Positions 16,933-25,387 are shown, counted from the first letter of the stretch. The stretch: 64,000 nucleotides of DNA from Paraburkholderia phytofirmans OLGA172 (GCF_001634365.1 NZ_CP014578.1:992001-1056000); one strand, 5' to 3'. Numbers and translations are program-made. Notes: a model not told the origin generated them from the letters alone.

Positions 16933-17640
16933 ATGACCGATCTCTCCACCTTCCCGATCACGAAGAAATGGCCTGCCGAGCATCCGGACCGGATTCAGCT
17001 GTATTCGCTGCCGACGCCCAACGGCGTGAAGGTGTCGATCATGCTCGAAGAAACCGGTCTGCCGTATGAGCCGCACCTCGTACGCTTCGATGCGAACGAT
17101 CAGATGTCGGATGCGTTTCTGTCGCTGAATCCGAACAACAAGATTCCGGCGATCATCGATCCGAACGGCCCCGGCGGCAAGCCGCTGCCGCTGTTCGAAT
17201 CCGGCGCGATCCTGATCTACTTGGCGGAGAAGACGGGCAAATTGATTCCTCAGGATGCCGTTGGCCGTTATGAAGCGATCCAGTGGGTGATGTTCCAGAT
17301 GGGCGGCATCGGCCCGATGTTTGGCCAGGTGGGTTTCTTCCACAAGTTCGCCGGCAAGGAATACGAAGATAAACGCCCGCGCGACCGTTATATCGCCGAG
17401 TCGAAGCGGCTGCTTGCGGTGCTGGATCAGCAGCTCGAAGGGCGTGACTGGATCCTGGGCGATGCTTACTCGATCGCCGATATCGCGACCTTCCCGTGGG
17501 TGCGCAATCTGATCGGCTTCTACGAAGCAGGGCATCTGGTCGGGATCGAAGACTTTCCGAATGTGAAGCGGGTGCTGGCGGCGTTCGTTGCGCGTCCGGC
17601 GGTGGCGAAGGGATTGGATATTCCGAAGCGGCCTTCGTGA
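16933..17640 (+). CDS. glutathione S-transferase, YfcG/Ure2p-like
   Basis: This 235-residue cytosolic enzyme has an N-terminal thioredoxin-like domain (residues 18-105), with the glutathione-binding segment NPNNKIPAI and the ESGAILIYLAE motif. An all-helical C-terminal domain follows, with the N-capping motif ADIATFPWV. The opening IQLYSLPTPNGVKVSIMLEE is characteristic of the disulfide-reductase-active YfcG/YghU/Ure2p subgroup. I placed the start at 16933, giving MTDLSTFPITKKW; the longer in-frame start runs through an Arg/Ser-rich stretch unlike this family. Confidence 0.93.
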   Translation: MTDLSTFPITKKWPAEHPDRIQLYSLPTPNGVKVSIMLEETGLPYEPHLVRFDANDQMSDAFLSLNPNNKIPAIIDPNGPGGKPLPLFESGAILIYLAEKTGKLIPQDAVGRYEAIQWVMFQMGGIGPMFGQVGFFHKFAGKEYEDKRPRDRYIAESKRLLAVLDQQLEGRDWILGDAYSIADIATFPWVRNLIGFYEAGHLVGIEDFPNVKRVLAAFVARPAVAKGLDIPKRPS

Positions 17641-17756
17641 TGGGGGGGCGGCCGGGGGCGTGGATCGTTTCCGGCTGTTGTTGGCATCAGAGGCGCAACC
17701 ATGACAGTCGAAGCCATCCGCGACGCCAAAGGAAGCTGTTGCACCCGTGATGGCAA

Positions 17757-17790
17757 CAAAAAGCCCCGTAGCGCAAGGCATGCGGGGCTT
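17757..17790 (-). terminator. minus-strand terminator downstream of tRNA-Arg
   Basis: Read on the minus strand, AAGCCCCG...CGGGGCTTTTTG forms a stem with a T-tract about 35 bases past the tRNA 3' end. It may also limit read-through from the convergent GST gene. Confidence 0.75.
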
Positions 17791-17825
17791 GTCTGGGCAA
17801 ATTTGGGAGACGCTGGGACGCTGAT

Positions 17826-17900
17826 TGGTCCCCCCGACAGGAATCGAACCTGTATCTAGCGCTTAGGAGGCACTTGTTCTATCCATTGAACTACGGGGAG
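17826..17900 (-). tRNA. tRNA-Arg(CCT)
   Basis: The minus strand folds as a complete cloverleaf: acceptor stem CTCCCCG/CGGGGGG (one G-U-type pair), D-arm with AATGGATA, anticodon stem AGTGC/GCGCT around the loop CTCCTAA (anticodon CCT), and T-arm ACAGG-TTCGATT-CCTGT. Discriminator A is followed by an encoded CCA. It reads the AGG codon, which is rare in GC-rich betaproteobacteria. Confidence 0.96.
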
Positions 17901-18132
17901 AGGACCGAACCAAAATAATCGCTGTAATCCCGCCGACGAACAACCCCGGGCAGGGACCAGGCGAGTCCAAATTCGCCAGCGAGCGCAGAGTATATCAAAC
18001 ACGCCCAGCCGCGAGGAGGGCTGCAAAGCCCGTCACACAAAGCAAACGGCCCAGCAGGCTTCACCCACTGGGCCGCGCGAACCGCCCGGCGCACTACATC
18101 AGACAGCGCACCCCCGGTTTAATCGAGCTCAC

Positions 18133-18324
18133 TCAGAATTCCACCACCGCAAACTCCGCCTTGCTTACATCGCACAGCGGGCAGTGCCAGTCGTCCGGAA
18201 TCGCGGCGAAGCGCGTGCCCGGGACGATACCTTCTTCGGGAAGGCCTTCTTCTTCGTTGTAGATCCAGCCGCAAATCAGGCAGACCCAGCTCTTATATTC
18301 AGTCACTTCAATTACTTCGCTCAC
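18133..18324 (-). CDS. rubA: rubredoxin
   Basis: This 63-residue iron protein has the paired CXXC motifs CLICG and CPLCD that bind one tetrahedral iron, with the conserved aromatic core (WIYNEEEG, DDWHCP) between them. It acts as a cytoplasmic one-electron carrier, for example to alkane hydroxylases or reductases; no partner is adjacent. It is a single gene on the minus strand. The GC-rich 232 bases between it and the tRNA contain nothing I can identify. Confidence 0.95.
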   Translation of the reverse strand: MSEVIEVTEYKSWVCLICGWIYNEEEGLPEEGIVPGTRFAAIPDDWHCPLCDVSKAEFAVVEF

Positions 18325-18665
18325 GACGTACTCTTCTTTGGTTCAATGCAATGATCCGCCCAGTCTGCCCCTTTTTGGGGCACGGCGGCGACCCGCAATG
18401 TTACCGGAATTTGTCAAATGCACCGCGTCAAATGCATCGCTAACTACCCATGCGGCAGCGCCGCAAAGCGCCTGAGACGTGTCCGGGCCCGCGTGACGGA
18501 CTCCGTCATACACAGCGTGTATGCTTTGATCCGCAACTCATCTTTTGGACAGGCGCGGCGGGCGCTTGGCATGCGTTGCGACGATCGGCCTCAGGCGACT
18601 TGAGCCGCCATCGACGCCTGCATGGCCGCGCATGACTCTCGTTTCCCAGAAAAAGGAGAAAAACG
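18325..18665. other. intergenic region between rubredoxin and DUF4399 gene
   Basis: This 341-base divergent upstream region has no supported ORF. It contains a CCCC-TTTTT-GGGG mini-hairpin near 18370 and the GGAGAAAAACG ribosome-binding site of the following gene. No strong promoter motif stands out. Confidence 0.4.
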
Positions 18666-19067
18666 ATGTTTAAGAACACATGGTTGGCCGGTACGGTACT
18701 GGCCGGCTTGCTCGCCGTATCGGGCGCGGCGCAGGCCACAGGCGTGTCGTTCGTGCAGCCGGCGGACGGTGCAACCGTCAGCAATCCGGTGCACGTGGTG
18801 TTCGGTGTCGACGGCATGAAGATCGCGCCAGCCGGCACGATGACGGAAGGCACGGGCCATCATCATCTGCTGATCGACGGCAAGCCGCTTCCCAAGGGCG
18901 AAGTGATTCCCGCCAACGACAAATCGCTCCACTTCGGCAAGGGCCAGACCGAAACCGATCTGACGCTGCCGCCGGGCGACCATACGCTGACGCTGCAATT
19001 CGGCGACGGTGCGCATCGTTCGTATGGGCCGGAGATGAGCAAGACCATCACGGTGCACGTGAAGTAA
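18666..19067 (+). CDS. exported DUF4399 protein
   Basis: This 133-residue protein begins with a typical Sec signal peptide cleaved after AAQA (about residue 24). The mature part is a beta-rich DUF4399 domain with FVQPADGATVSNPVHVVF and the His-rich GTGHHHLLIDG, ending in a strand TITVHVK. The family is periplasmic with unknown function; the His triplet suggests metal binding, which is an inference. A GGAGAAAAACG site precedes the start. Confidence 0.88.
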   Translation: MFKNTWLAGTVLAGLLAVSGAAQATGVSFVQPADGATVSNPVHVVFGVDGMKIAPAGTMTEGTGHHHLLIDGKPLPKGEVIPANDKSLHFGKGQTETDLTLPPGDHTLTLQFGDGAHRSYGPEMSKTITVHVK

Positions 19068-19304
19068 CGTGACGGGTGAGACGGCTGGACGTGCGCGAGC
19101 GCCGTCCGGCCGCGTTTTCCGTTTTATATCCTGGCTTGCGCAGGGCTTGAACCCAGTCGGATCCGGTCTGCATCTGGCTTGCGTACGGTTCATCCCCGTT
19201 TTGCAAGCTGGCCATTCAGCCTATCTCTTCCGGCATACAGGCACCCGCCCGCGCGCCCGGTACAATGAGCAGTTCCGACTCATCGCTGTCTTCTCCAATT
19301 CTCC

Positions 19305-19868
19305 ATGTCGCTTTACACCATTACCGGGGCCCAACTGGCGTTCGGTCACGTCGCGTTGCTCGATCACGCGGATTTCTCTCTCGAAGCGGGCGAGCGCGTT
19401 GGGCTGATCGGCCGTAACGGCGCGGGCAAGTCGTCGCTGCTGAAAATCGTCGCCGATCTGACCAAGCCGGACGATGGCCTCATCACGCGCCAACAGGGCC
19501 TGACGTCGGTCTACGTGCCGCAAGAGCCGGAGTTCGATACGGACGACACGGTGTTCGAAGCGGTCGCCGCCGGCCTGACTCACGCCCGCGAGCTGCTGGA
19601 TCAATATGACGCGGTCGCCAATCAGCTGGCCGACGAGCCAGAAGGCCCGGAGCACGACGCGCTGATGTCGCGCATGAACACGCTGCAATCGGCGCTCGAC
19701 CATTCGGACGCCTGGAACTGGAGCACGCGCGTGGCCACCACGCTGCAGCAAATCGGTCTGAATGGCGAGGCGCGGGTCGGTTCGCTGTCGGGCGGGATGC
19801 AAAAGCGCGGGCGTGCGGGTGCGCGGGCCGGGGCCGGACCGCCGCCCGGTCGGCTGCCGCAGTCGTGA
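19305..19868 (+). pseudogene. truncated ABC-F ATPase (Uup-like), broken in the signature motif
   Basis: The first 165 residues or so are a normal Uup-type ABC-F protein: MSLYTITGAQLAFG, Walker A GRNGAGKSSLL, Q-loop VYVPQEPEF and the start of the signature LSGGMQKR. Immediately after QKR (about 19808) the reading becomes Arg/Gly/Ala-rich nonsense and stops at 19868. Family members are about 600-640 residues with two ATPase domains, so Walker B of the first domain and the entire second domain are missing. No downstream continuation is found. Either the gene was cut by the accessory region that begins here, or this is a misassembled or low-quality junction. A TACAAT box near 19260 could be its promoter. 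Confidence 0.8.
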
Positions 19869-21088
19869 AAAAAACTGGTTGGCAGAACGAACGGATTGGC
19901 GATGGCCCGACAGGGGCACCCCAAGGGCAACCGGGGGGCGGGGATGAAAGGGATGCCGGAACCGGGCGGCGGCCACGGGCCCACCCGCACGGCGCCTCCC
20001 TCACCCGGGACGACCTTTGGGGGACGGGGCGCGGCCCCCCTGTCATGCAGGCTTCGTGGGTGCGCAGCGGCACCGGGGTGAGGCACCGCGGTGACCCGTT
20101 GGAGGCCGCCGCCTGAAGCGAGCCCGCCGCCGCCTGGCCGGGGCGGACAGGCCGGGGCGCCCGCGTCAGGGTTTTTTGCCGACAGTGTTTTCTGCCGATC
20201 CGCGCTGGGCCTGCTTCAGTTTGTTGGGCCGCCAGGTCGCGCCGCCGGCGGGATTCCGCACGCGTCCCGGGCCGGTTCAGGAGGCGGTCGAACGGGACCT
20301 GGATCCATCGGGCCGCGCCCCGTCGCGGGTGCTGCACCCTGCGGCTGAACACCCGGAAAGACGCGGCCGCGAAGCCAATGGCGAGAACCGGAATTGCCAG
20401 GACAACGGCTGCATGCACGGCATTGATGCTCATCACCGGCCCCCAGGCCTGAAGCACGCCAGGCTGGCTGCGACGCACGGTAATTCGATGCTCTGTTGCG
20501 TCGTCCAGCCCCACGCGGCCATGGTAGCACGCGCGGTGACGGCTGCCCCGGAGGCCGAGCACACCAGGAAGCCGACCGGGAGTGGGGTATGACGCGGCCT
20601 TCGCCGCGCAGATGCGTCTCAAAGCCAGCGGCAATGAAGGGGTCGATAGTTGGGGCTATCTACCCCTTCATTTGCGGACACTGGCCGTTATATGGACCGG
20701 ATGACGTCGCCGGATGGCATCCTGGCGTGATGACGCGGTGCGCCGACCGTGACCTGAGGACGCGGGGACTGGATTTTGTGACCGCAGCCGCGAAGCGCGC
20801 GGCCACGCGCAATAGAAGACTTTGAAAACGCAGAGACGTGCCCGGCGGTCTGCGGCGGTCGACCCTCGGGGAAGACTGGCTCCGGCGCAGAACCGGGCGT
20901 TGACGTTTCGCGGTCAGCGTCCTCGACCGTGCCCAGGACAGATTCCCCTGGCGACTTCACCCGGTGCGTGCCCGGCACGACAGGACGACGGGCCTGTCGC
21001 GGACCACATGCCGCTGTGTGCCGATTGCGCGAAGGCGCGCCGATCGGGTAGGGTGACGAGATTTCAACCACAACGAGGAAAGTTCACA
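19869..21088. other. 1.2-kb stretch with no readable gene (degenerate or low-quality DNA)
   Basis: No ORF here shows normal codon periodicity or a recognisable product. The sequence is extremely GC-rich, with long G and C runs (for example around 19930-20060), in which homopolymer miscounts or decay would destroy any frame. One minus-strand frame near 20430 opens with a membrane-like MSINAVHAAVVLAIPVLAI and may be the remnant of a small membrane protein. A 40-base hairpin lies at 20633-20672. Confidence 0.5.
20633..20672. repeat. long near-perfect hairpin
   Basis: AATGAAGGGGT (20633-20643) pairs with ACCCCTTCATT (20662-20672), and inside it GATAG pairs with CTATC around a six-base loop, interrupted by a single mismatch. 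There is no T-tract after it on either strand, so it is not an ordinary terminator. No other copy was noticed in the window. Confidence 0.7.
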
Positions 21089-21372
21089 ATGAACAAGCAG
21101 GAACTGGTGGATGCGGTCGCCGCGAAGACCGGGAGACAGCAAGGCCGCGACGGGCGAGACGATTGACGCGGGTGATCGCAGCCATCACCGGTGCGCTGAC
21201 GAACGGAAAGACGGTGCAAACTGATCGGCTTCGGCTCGTTTTCCACCGGTGCGCGTGCCGCGCGGGTCGGGTCGCAACCCCGGCCACCGCGCCGAGATCC
21301 AGATCCCTGCGGCGAAGACCGTCAAGTTCACGGCGGGCAAGGCATTTCAAGGATGCGGTGAACGGCGGCTGA
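21089..21372 (+). pseudogene. HU-family DNA-binding protein gene broken by multiple single-base indels
   Basis: Reading across frames recovers a full-length HU protein: MNKQELVDAVAAKTG, VIAAITGALTNGKTVQ, GFGSFSTGARAARV, then EIQIPAAKTVKFTAGKAF and KDAVNGG before TGA. An AACGAGGAAAG ribosome-binding site is intact. At least six one-base changes disrupt it: GG to GGG (twice), AA to AAA, CCC to CCCC, TT to TTT and one lost G. HU is a histone-like dimeric nucleoid protein of about 90 residues. Because most changes are homopolymer expansions, sequencing error is as likely as true decay. A hairpin with stem GTCGGCAGG/CCTGCCGGC follows at about 21388. Confidence 0.82.
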
Positions 21373-21575
21373 GAGCGGGGCGAACCGTCGGCAGGCTTCC
21401 TGCCGGCGGTACTCAGCGGGGGCACGTCGACCCCACCGTTGGCTGGCGTCAGGGAGCGGGCGTGATTGTGCAAAGAGCCTGGACCTGGGCAAGTCGGCCA
21501 GGTAGCATCGGTAGCGAGATGCTGCGACGTGCCGCGGCCCCTTCGATTCGCTGCACCATCTATAAAGATAGCTGT

Positions 21576-21782
21576 ATGGAAAAGAAACGATCGCCGAGCA
21601 GGCGGGAGCCGCTGTGTCCACCGATCGGTGCGCTGCTGCGCTACCGGACGCGCATCGTGCGCGTGATTGCAGAAGCGCTTGGGCAGCGCGCGATGATCGT
21701 ATCTCTCGATACGACGGGCAGGACCTTCGTCAGCACCGTCAAGTGGATCAGTCTGCGCGATCTCGGCGCTCAGCTTTTCTGA
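21576..21782 (+). CDS. small hypothetical protein (68 aa)
   Basis: This 68-residue ORF has a basic N-terminus (MEKKRSPSRREPL), then a predicted beta-type core (IVRVIAEALGQRAMIVS, TFVSTVKWISLRDL). It has no signal or membrane segment. A TATAAAGAT box lies about 15 bases before the ATG, so the mRNA may have almost no leader. The ORF belongs to the accessory block with the SET protein; no function is recognised. Confidence 0.6.
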   Translation: MEKKRSPSRREPLCPPIGALLRYRTRIVRVIAEALGQRAMIVSLDTTGRTFVSTVKWISLRDLGAQLF

Positions 21783-21967
21783 AGCTGGATCTCTTCGCGG
21801 GCGATCGGTCGGTCATTTCGGGCATGGCTGCGGATCAAATACTTCGACTCTCCAGCTTCGATATGCCCGCCGGTGCCCGAACGTAGCAAGTGCCTGCTTA
21901 TTCCATCGCGCTGGATGCGGAAATTTGCTACTCGTATACTGGCGCTGACATCGGGAAAGGAAAGAGT

Positions 21968-22624
21968 ATGCAGCGCGTAGTTGTCCGGCGGTCTTCAGTT
22001 CACGGTAAAGGCGTGTTCGCCAAGTACGCGCTCGCGGCGGGCGAGCGCGTGCTTGAGTACAAGGGTGAAATCACCTCGTGGCGAAGTGCGGTGCGCCGTC
22101 ATCGGCGCGAAGGCATCGCAGGCCATACGTTTCTTTTCGGCCTGTCGGATGGGCGGGTGATCGACGGCAGCCGTGGCGGCAACAGCGCGCGCTGGCTCAA
22201 TCACGCGTGCGCGCCCAACTGCGAAACCATTGAAGACGGTGATCGCATCTTCATCCACACGCTCCGCTCGATCGGGGCCGGTGAAGAATTGTTCATTGAA
22301 TATCTGCTTGCCACTGACGATCCGCTGGATGAGGACGTCCGGGCGCCAGTACGCGTGCCGGTGCGCCGCGGCGGACTGTCGTCACTCGATGCTGGCGGAC
22401 GCAGCGTGAACAGAGGGGCGGAGGAGCCAGTTGGCAGCATCGCTATCCCGAAAAGCGCCGGCAGCCCGACGCGGGAGAATGAGGGATTTGTCCGGATCGG
22501 CATGGATGTGGTTTTCCATCTCGATGTGCTGAAGTCACCGTTGCTAAAGGGCGATGCATCCGACCGTGCGCCTGGCGCAAATGCGAAGAAACAGATGTCG
22601 CTGGAGCTTGACGATTGGTGGTGA
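21968..22624 (+). CDS. SET-domain protein (putative protein-lysine methyltransferase)
   Basis: This 218-residue protein has an N-terminal SET domain (about 1-120) with SSVHGKGVFA at the start, the catalytic NHxxxPNC motif as LNHACAPNCE, and GEELFIEY with the catalytic tyrosine. SET enzymes transfer methyl groups from S-adenosylmethionine to lysines; bacterial ones are uncommon and their substrates are mostly unknown. The C-terminal 95 residues are variable, with no recognised domain, and end in LELDDWW. AAAGGAAAG precedes the ATG at 21968. It lies in the accessory block, 600 bases after a broken HU gene, which invites the idea of a nucleoid-protein substrate. Confidence 0.85.
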   Translation: MQRVVVRRSSVHGKGVFAKYALAAGERVLEYKGEITSWRSAVRRHRREGIAGHTFLFGLSDGRVIDGSRGGNSARWLNHACAPNCETIEDGDRIFIHTLRSIGAGEELFIEYLLATDDPLDEDVRAPVRVPVRRGGLSSLDAGGRSVNRGAEEPVGSIAIPKSAGSPTRENEGFVRIGMDVVFHLDVLKSPLLKGDASDRAPGANAKKQMSLELDDWW

Positions 22625-22669
22625 GGTCGACGCCAGCGCGTATCTCGACAGCTATAGGGGAGCGGCCTT

Positions 22670-22909
22670 ATGCAGAAGCGGAAGTTCGCAGGAAAGATAG
22701 CAGGGAAGGTGAATCTGCCGGAACTGCTGGACCAGCTTGAACTGGCATTGGCGGCGACGCCGGCTCGCACGTCCGTTTGTCGGGCGCTATCGGATCTATA
22801 CCAGCGGCTCGGTTCGGCTAGCGGGGAAACTGCTCCACGTGCAAGTCGATCTGCGTCGCTGCGGCGTCGGCTCCAATCCGGCCTCGAATCTTTGCCACTG
22901 TTTTCGTAA
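22670..22909 (+). CDS. small hypothetical protein (79 aa)
   Basis: It starts 45 bases after the SET gene with AGGGGAG upstream, so it is probably co-transcribed. The product is basic, with a helical segment NLPELLDQLELALAATPARTS and an Arg/Ser-rich tail. It has no membrane span and no recognised domain. Confidence 0.5.
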   Translation: MQKRKFAGKIAGKVNLPELLDQLELALAATPARTSVCRALSDLYQRLGSASGETAPRASRSASLRRRLQSGLESLPLFS

Positions 22910-23328
22910 TCGCCGCTGGATCGGGCGACCCTATGATCGTTGGGAATAACCCAAGAGCATTCAGCGGCCTCCGCGAATCGTACGCGGCAAGTCTCCCGCA
23001 GCGGACCGAGTTCGGCCAGTTTGAGACATTCAACCCGACCTTCACGCGGACGTTCGAACGTCGGCTCCGCCCAAACAACGGACCTACGCGCGCGATCACG
23101 TCAATCGACGCTCGCCTCCTTGTGCAGCCATCGCCATGTTGGTGGCGTCGGTGTCCGCCAACATCACGAGCAGCGTCGGGTTCCGTATCGCGATAGACCG
23201 GGGGAATTGGCGGTCACCTGGCTGAAGGCGGCGGGCATTAAAGGGTGGCAAACCTGCCCGAGCACGGGCTCGGCGCCACCCCATGGAACGCACCATAGAG
23301 AGAAAGCACAATTCAATGTGCGATTCGA
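22910..23328. other. intergenic, no supported gene
   Basis: No credible ORF lies in this 419-base stretch. It holds a 14-bp perfect palindrome GACGTTCGAACGTC (23049-23062) and a small hairpin TTGGG-aataa-CCCAA near 22943. It looks like degraded accessory DNA. Confidence 0.4.
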
Positions 23329-23690
23329 CTAGCGGAAGCCGTAGACCAAGACCTTTTTACCCTCAAAGCTCACTTGCACACCTAACTGGCAATTCGATGA
23401 GCACGTCGTGCCGTCGGCGGTCGGCCCGGCGGACGGTACGGTCTCCGTGGCGATAATCGCTTTGACGACCGTCCCGTCGTCAGCGACCACCATTTCCAAG
23501 TCAAGCACGACGCCGGCCGGCACGGGGCCGCCAGTGTACGTGATTTGCATGGTACCGGTGCAATCGGCGTTCACCGCGTAGGAGCCGCTCTGATTCGGAT
23601 TGAATGCAGTCTGCCCGCCTTTCGGGACCCCGTTCATATTCCCCTGCCCCTTACTTAGCGTGTTGATGACGGGCAATTTATTTGACGAAG

Positions 23691-23729
23691 AGCCCCGCCG
23701 GTCTTGGATTGGCGGGGCTTTTACTTTTT
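23691..23729 (+). terminator. plus-strand terminator at left end of the 404-bp element
   Basis: Stem AGCCCCGCC / GGCGGGGCT with an 11-base loop, followed by TTTTACTTTTT on the plus strand. It would stop transcription entering the element from the left. Confidence 0.75.
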
Positions 23730-23960
23730 CGAAAATATTTTCCACTTGCATAACGCGGCGAAGACCCCGTCCAGCGGGGCTATAGGGGCTGACGTGGGAG
23801 CGGTGCTTGCACGGTGTTTGAAGCGAGTTTATGCCCAGTTTTGGCGGCCCTGCGACGAGTGCGCATGGGTTGCGCCAACGAGTTGCCGTGCGGAAAGGCG
23901 TCCCATTCGGGCGCTGAGGCGGAAATGCCGGCCTGTTTTTAAATTTTTGGGCCGGTAAGT

Positions 23961-23993
23961 ATAAAAAATGCCGAGGATTTTGGTCCTCGGCAT
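23961..23993 (-). terminator. minus-strand terminator at right end of the 404-bp element
   Basis: ATGCCGAGGA / TCCTCGGCAT forms a ten-base-pair stem. On the minus strand it is followed by six T residues, so it would stop transcription entering from the right. Confidence 0.75.
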
Positions 23994-24255
23994 CGAATCA
24001 GCCCCGCCAGGCAAGGCTCCCGTCAACACGCTAAGTAAGGGGCAGGTCATATTCCCGAAGTCGGTCCGTGCAAAATGACCTGCGCCATCGAACGTCACGA
24101 TGGCGACGTCATTCAGGATGGACGGGGTGGCGAACGGATGCAGAACGCTACCTGTTGTTGTTGCCTCCAGCAATCCAAGAACTTCCCCCTGGGCGCTAAA
24201 CCCATACGGTCCCTTTAACGTTGCGTTCGAGCAAAGGCCGCCGTGGCCGTCGGCC

Positions 24256-25152
24256 TGCGCGGCACCTTCACTGATCCCGCGCAAGCCGGGCGAGCGCGTA
24301 AAGACCGACCGGCGTGATGCCATCAAGCTGGCGCGCTCGCTGCGCGCCGACGACCTGTCGGCCGTGTACGTGCCCGGCATTGAAGACGAGGCATTCCGGG
24401 ATCTCGCCCGCGCGTGGGCGGCTGCCCGCGAGGATCTGCGACGTGCACGGCATCGACTGAAGTCGTTCCTGCTCGCGCATGGCGTCCGTTATACCGGTAG
24501 CGCAAACTGGGGCGAGGCGCACCGTCGCTGGCTGGGCCGCTGTTCGTTTCCCAGCGCCTGGCAGCACCTTGCCTTTGACGAACACCGGCGCACGATCGAG
24601 GACCGGCTTGCGCAGTGCGCCCGTCTCGAAACAGCCCTACGCGAAGCGGTGATCTCCTGGCGCTTCTATCCGGTAGTGCTGGCCCTGCAGGCCATGCGGG
24701 GCGTCCAGTTCGTTACCGCCGTCGGGATGATTTCAGAAGTGGGCGACCTGTCCCGCTTCGAACACCCGCGTCAGCTGATGGCCTGGCTCGGCGTAACGCC
24801 ATCCGAGCATTCATCGGGAGGCAAACGCCGCCAGGGCAGCATTACCAAAACCGGCAACAGCTACGCCCGAAGACTGCTGGTCGAAGCGGCCTGGAGTTAC
24901 CGCCATCCTGCCCGCGTCAGCCCGGAAATCCAGGCCCGTCTCGAAGGTCTGCCCAAGGCCATCATCGACCGCGCCTGGGACGCCCAGGTGCGGCTGTGCC
25001 GACGATTCCCCCGGCTGACCGCGCGAGGCAAGCCCATCAACATCACGATCGTGGCTATTGCCCGCGAACTGGCGGCGTTCATCTGGGACATCAGTCGACT
25101 GGCCATGGCGCTTGCAATACCTCGCAGCGAACCGCCCGCGGCCTGTGTGTGA
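24256..25152 (+). pseudogene. IS110-family transposase remnant, 5' end missing
   Basis: About 298 codons of an IS110 transposase are intact, starting inside the DEDD domain (AAPSLIPRKPGERVKTDRRDA) and running through the C-terminal transposase_20 region with MRGVQFVTAVGMISEVGDL and KTGNSYARRLLVEAAW to the stop. The first 50 or so residues, which hold the first catalytic acidic residues, are gone. The break falls where the exported-protein gene begins on the other strand. It is unrelated in sequence to the full IS110 copy just downstream. The open frame continues upstream only by chance. Confidence 0.88.
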
Positions 25153-25387
25153 TTTCCCGAACAACGGAAGGAGTTTCCTGAAGGCGGCGCAGCCCGGCAT
25201 CCGAGCAACCCGCGATGGTATTACGCAACGGGCATCACCAACTTGCGGCGGAAGTTAGCGGCAGGCTCATGAGGCGGACCTCTGTAATGCGGTATCCAAC
25301 CCGCGGATGTCAGATCCTATGAAGCGAGTCCCTCGCCAAGCTGACGCCTAAAATCAGCATGCTGAGGTTTGCTCACAGGAGAACATC
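25153..25387 (+). other. non-coding flank between two IS110 elements, possible bridge-RNA region
   Basis: No ORF is seen in these 235 bases. IS110 elements are known to carry a non-coding end next to the transposase that is transcribed as a target- and donor-binding bridge RNA. The segment from about 25260 to the transposase start is where such an RNA would lie for an IS110-group element. I cannot verify a fold by eye. Confidence 0.35.

Larger units (their letters stand above)
23643..24046. mobile_element. 404-bp non-autonomous insertion (MITE-like) with 9-bp target duplication
   Basis: Perfect 24-bp terminal inverted repeats begin CCTGCCCCTTACTTAGCG at each end (23643-23666 and 24023-24046). 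The flanks carry a perfect direct repeat TCATATTCC (23634-23642 and 24047-24055). It encodes no transposase. Each end contains a terminator facing inward. A 9-bp duplication fits several IS families; the parent element was not identified. Confidence 0.9.
23329..24255 (-). pseudogene. exported hypothetical protein gene, split by a 404-bp insertion and 5'-truncated
   Basis: Two minus-strand fragments belong to one protein. The upstream part (about 24255-24047) reads AQADGHGGLCSNATLKGPYG... to ...ARTDFGNM, and the downstream part (23642-23329) resumes as NGVPKGGQTAF and ends VLVYGFR. Removing the insertion and one copy of the 9-bp duplication joins them exactly in frame as DFGNMNGVP. The 'AQA-D' at the left edge looks like a signal-peptidase site, so the signal peptide and promoter were lost where the IS110 remnant abuts. 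The mature domain has paired cysteines and an all-beta look. The function is unknown. Confidence 0.85.

Noticed and set aside
18343..18360. Minus-strand TGGGCGGATCATTGCA near rubredoxin as a sigma-54 site
   Set aside because: The spacing fits, but the -24 element reads TGGGCG rather than TGGCAC, so the match is weak.
19483..20634. 383-residue minus-strand ORF through the degenerate zone
   Set aside because: It runs through the ABC-F gene and G/C homopolymer runs; only a short membrane-like stretch near 20430 looks protein-like, which is too little to call a gene.
23704..23958. 84-residue ORF inside the 404-bp element
   Set aside because: It begins within a terminator stem, has no ribosome-binding site and no transposase-like features.
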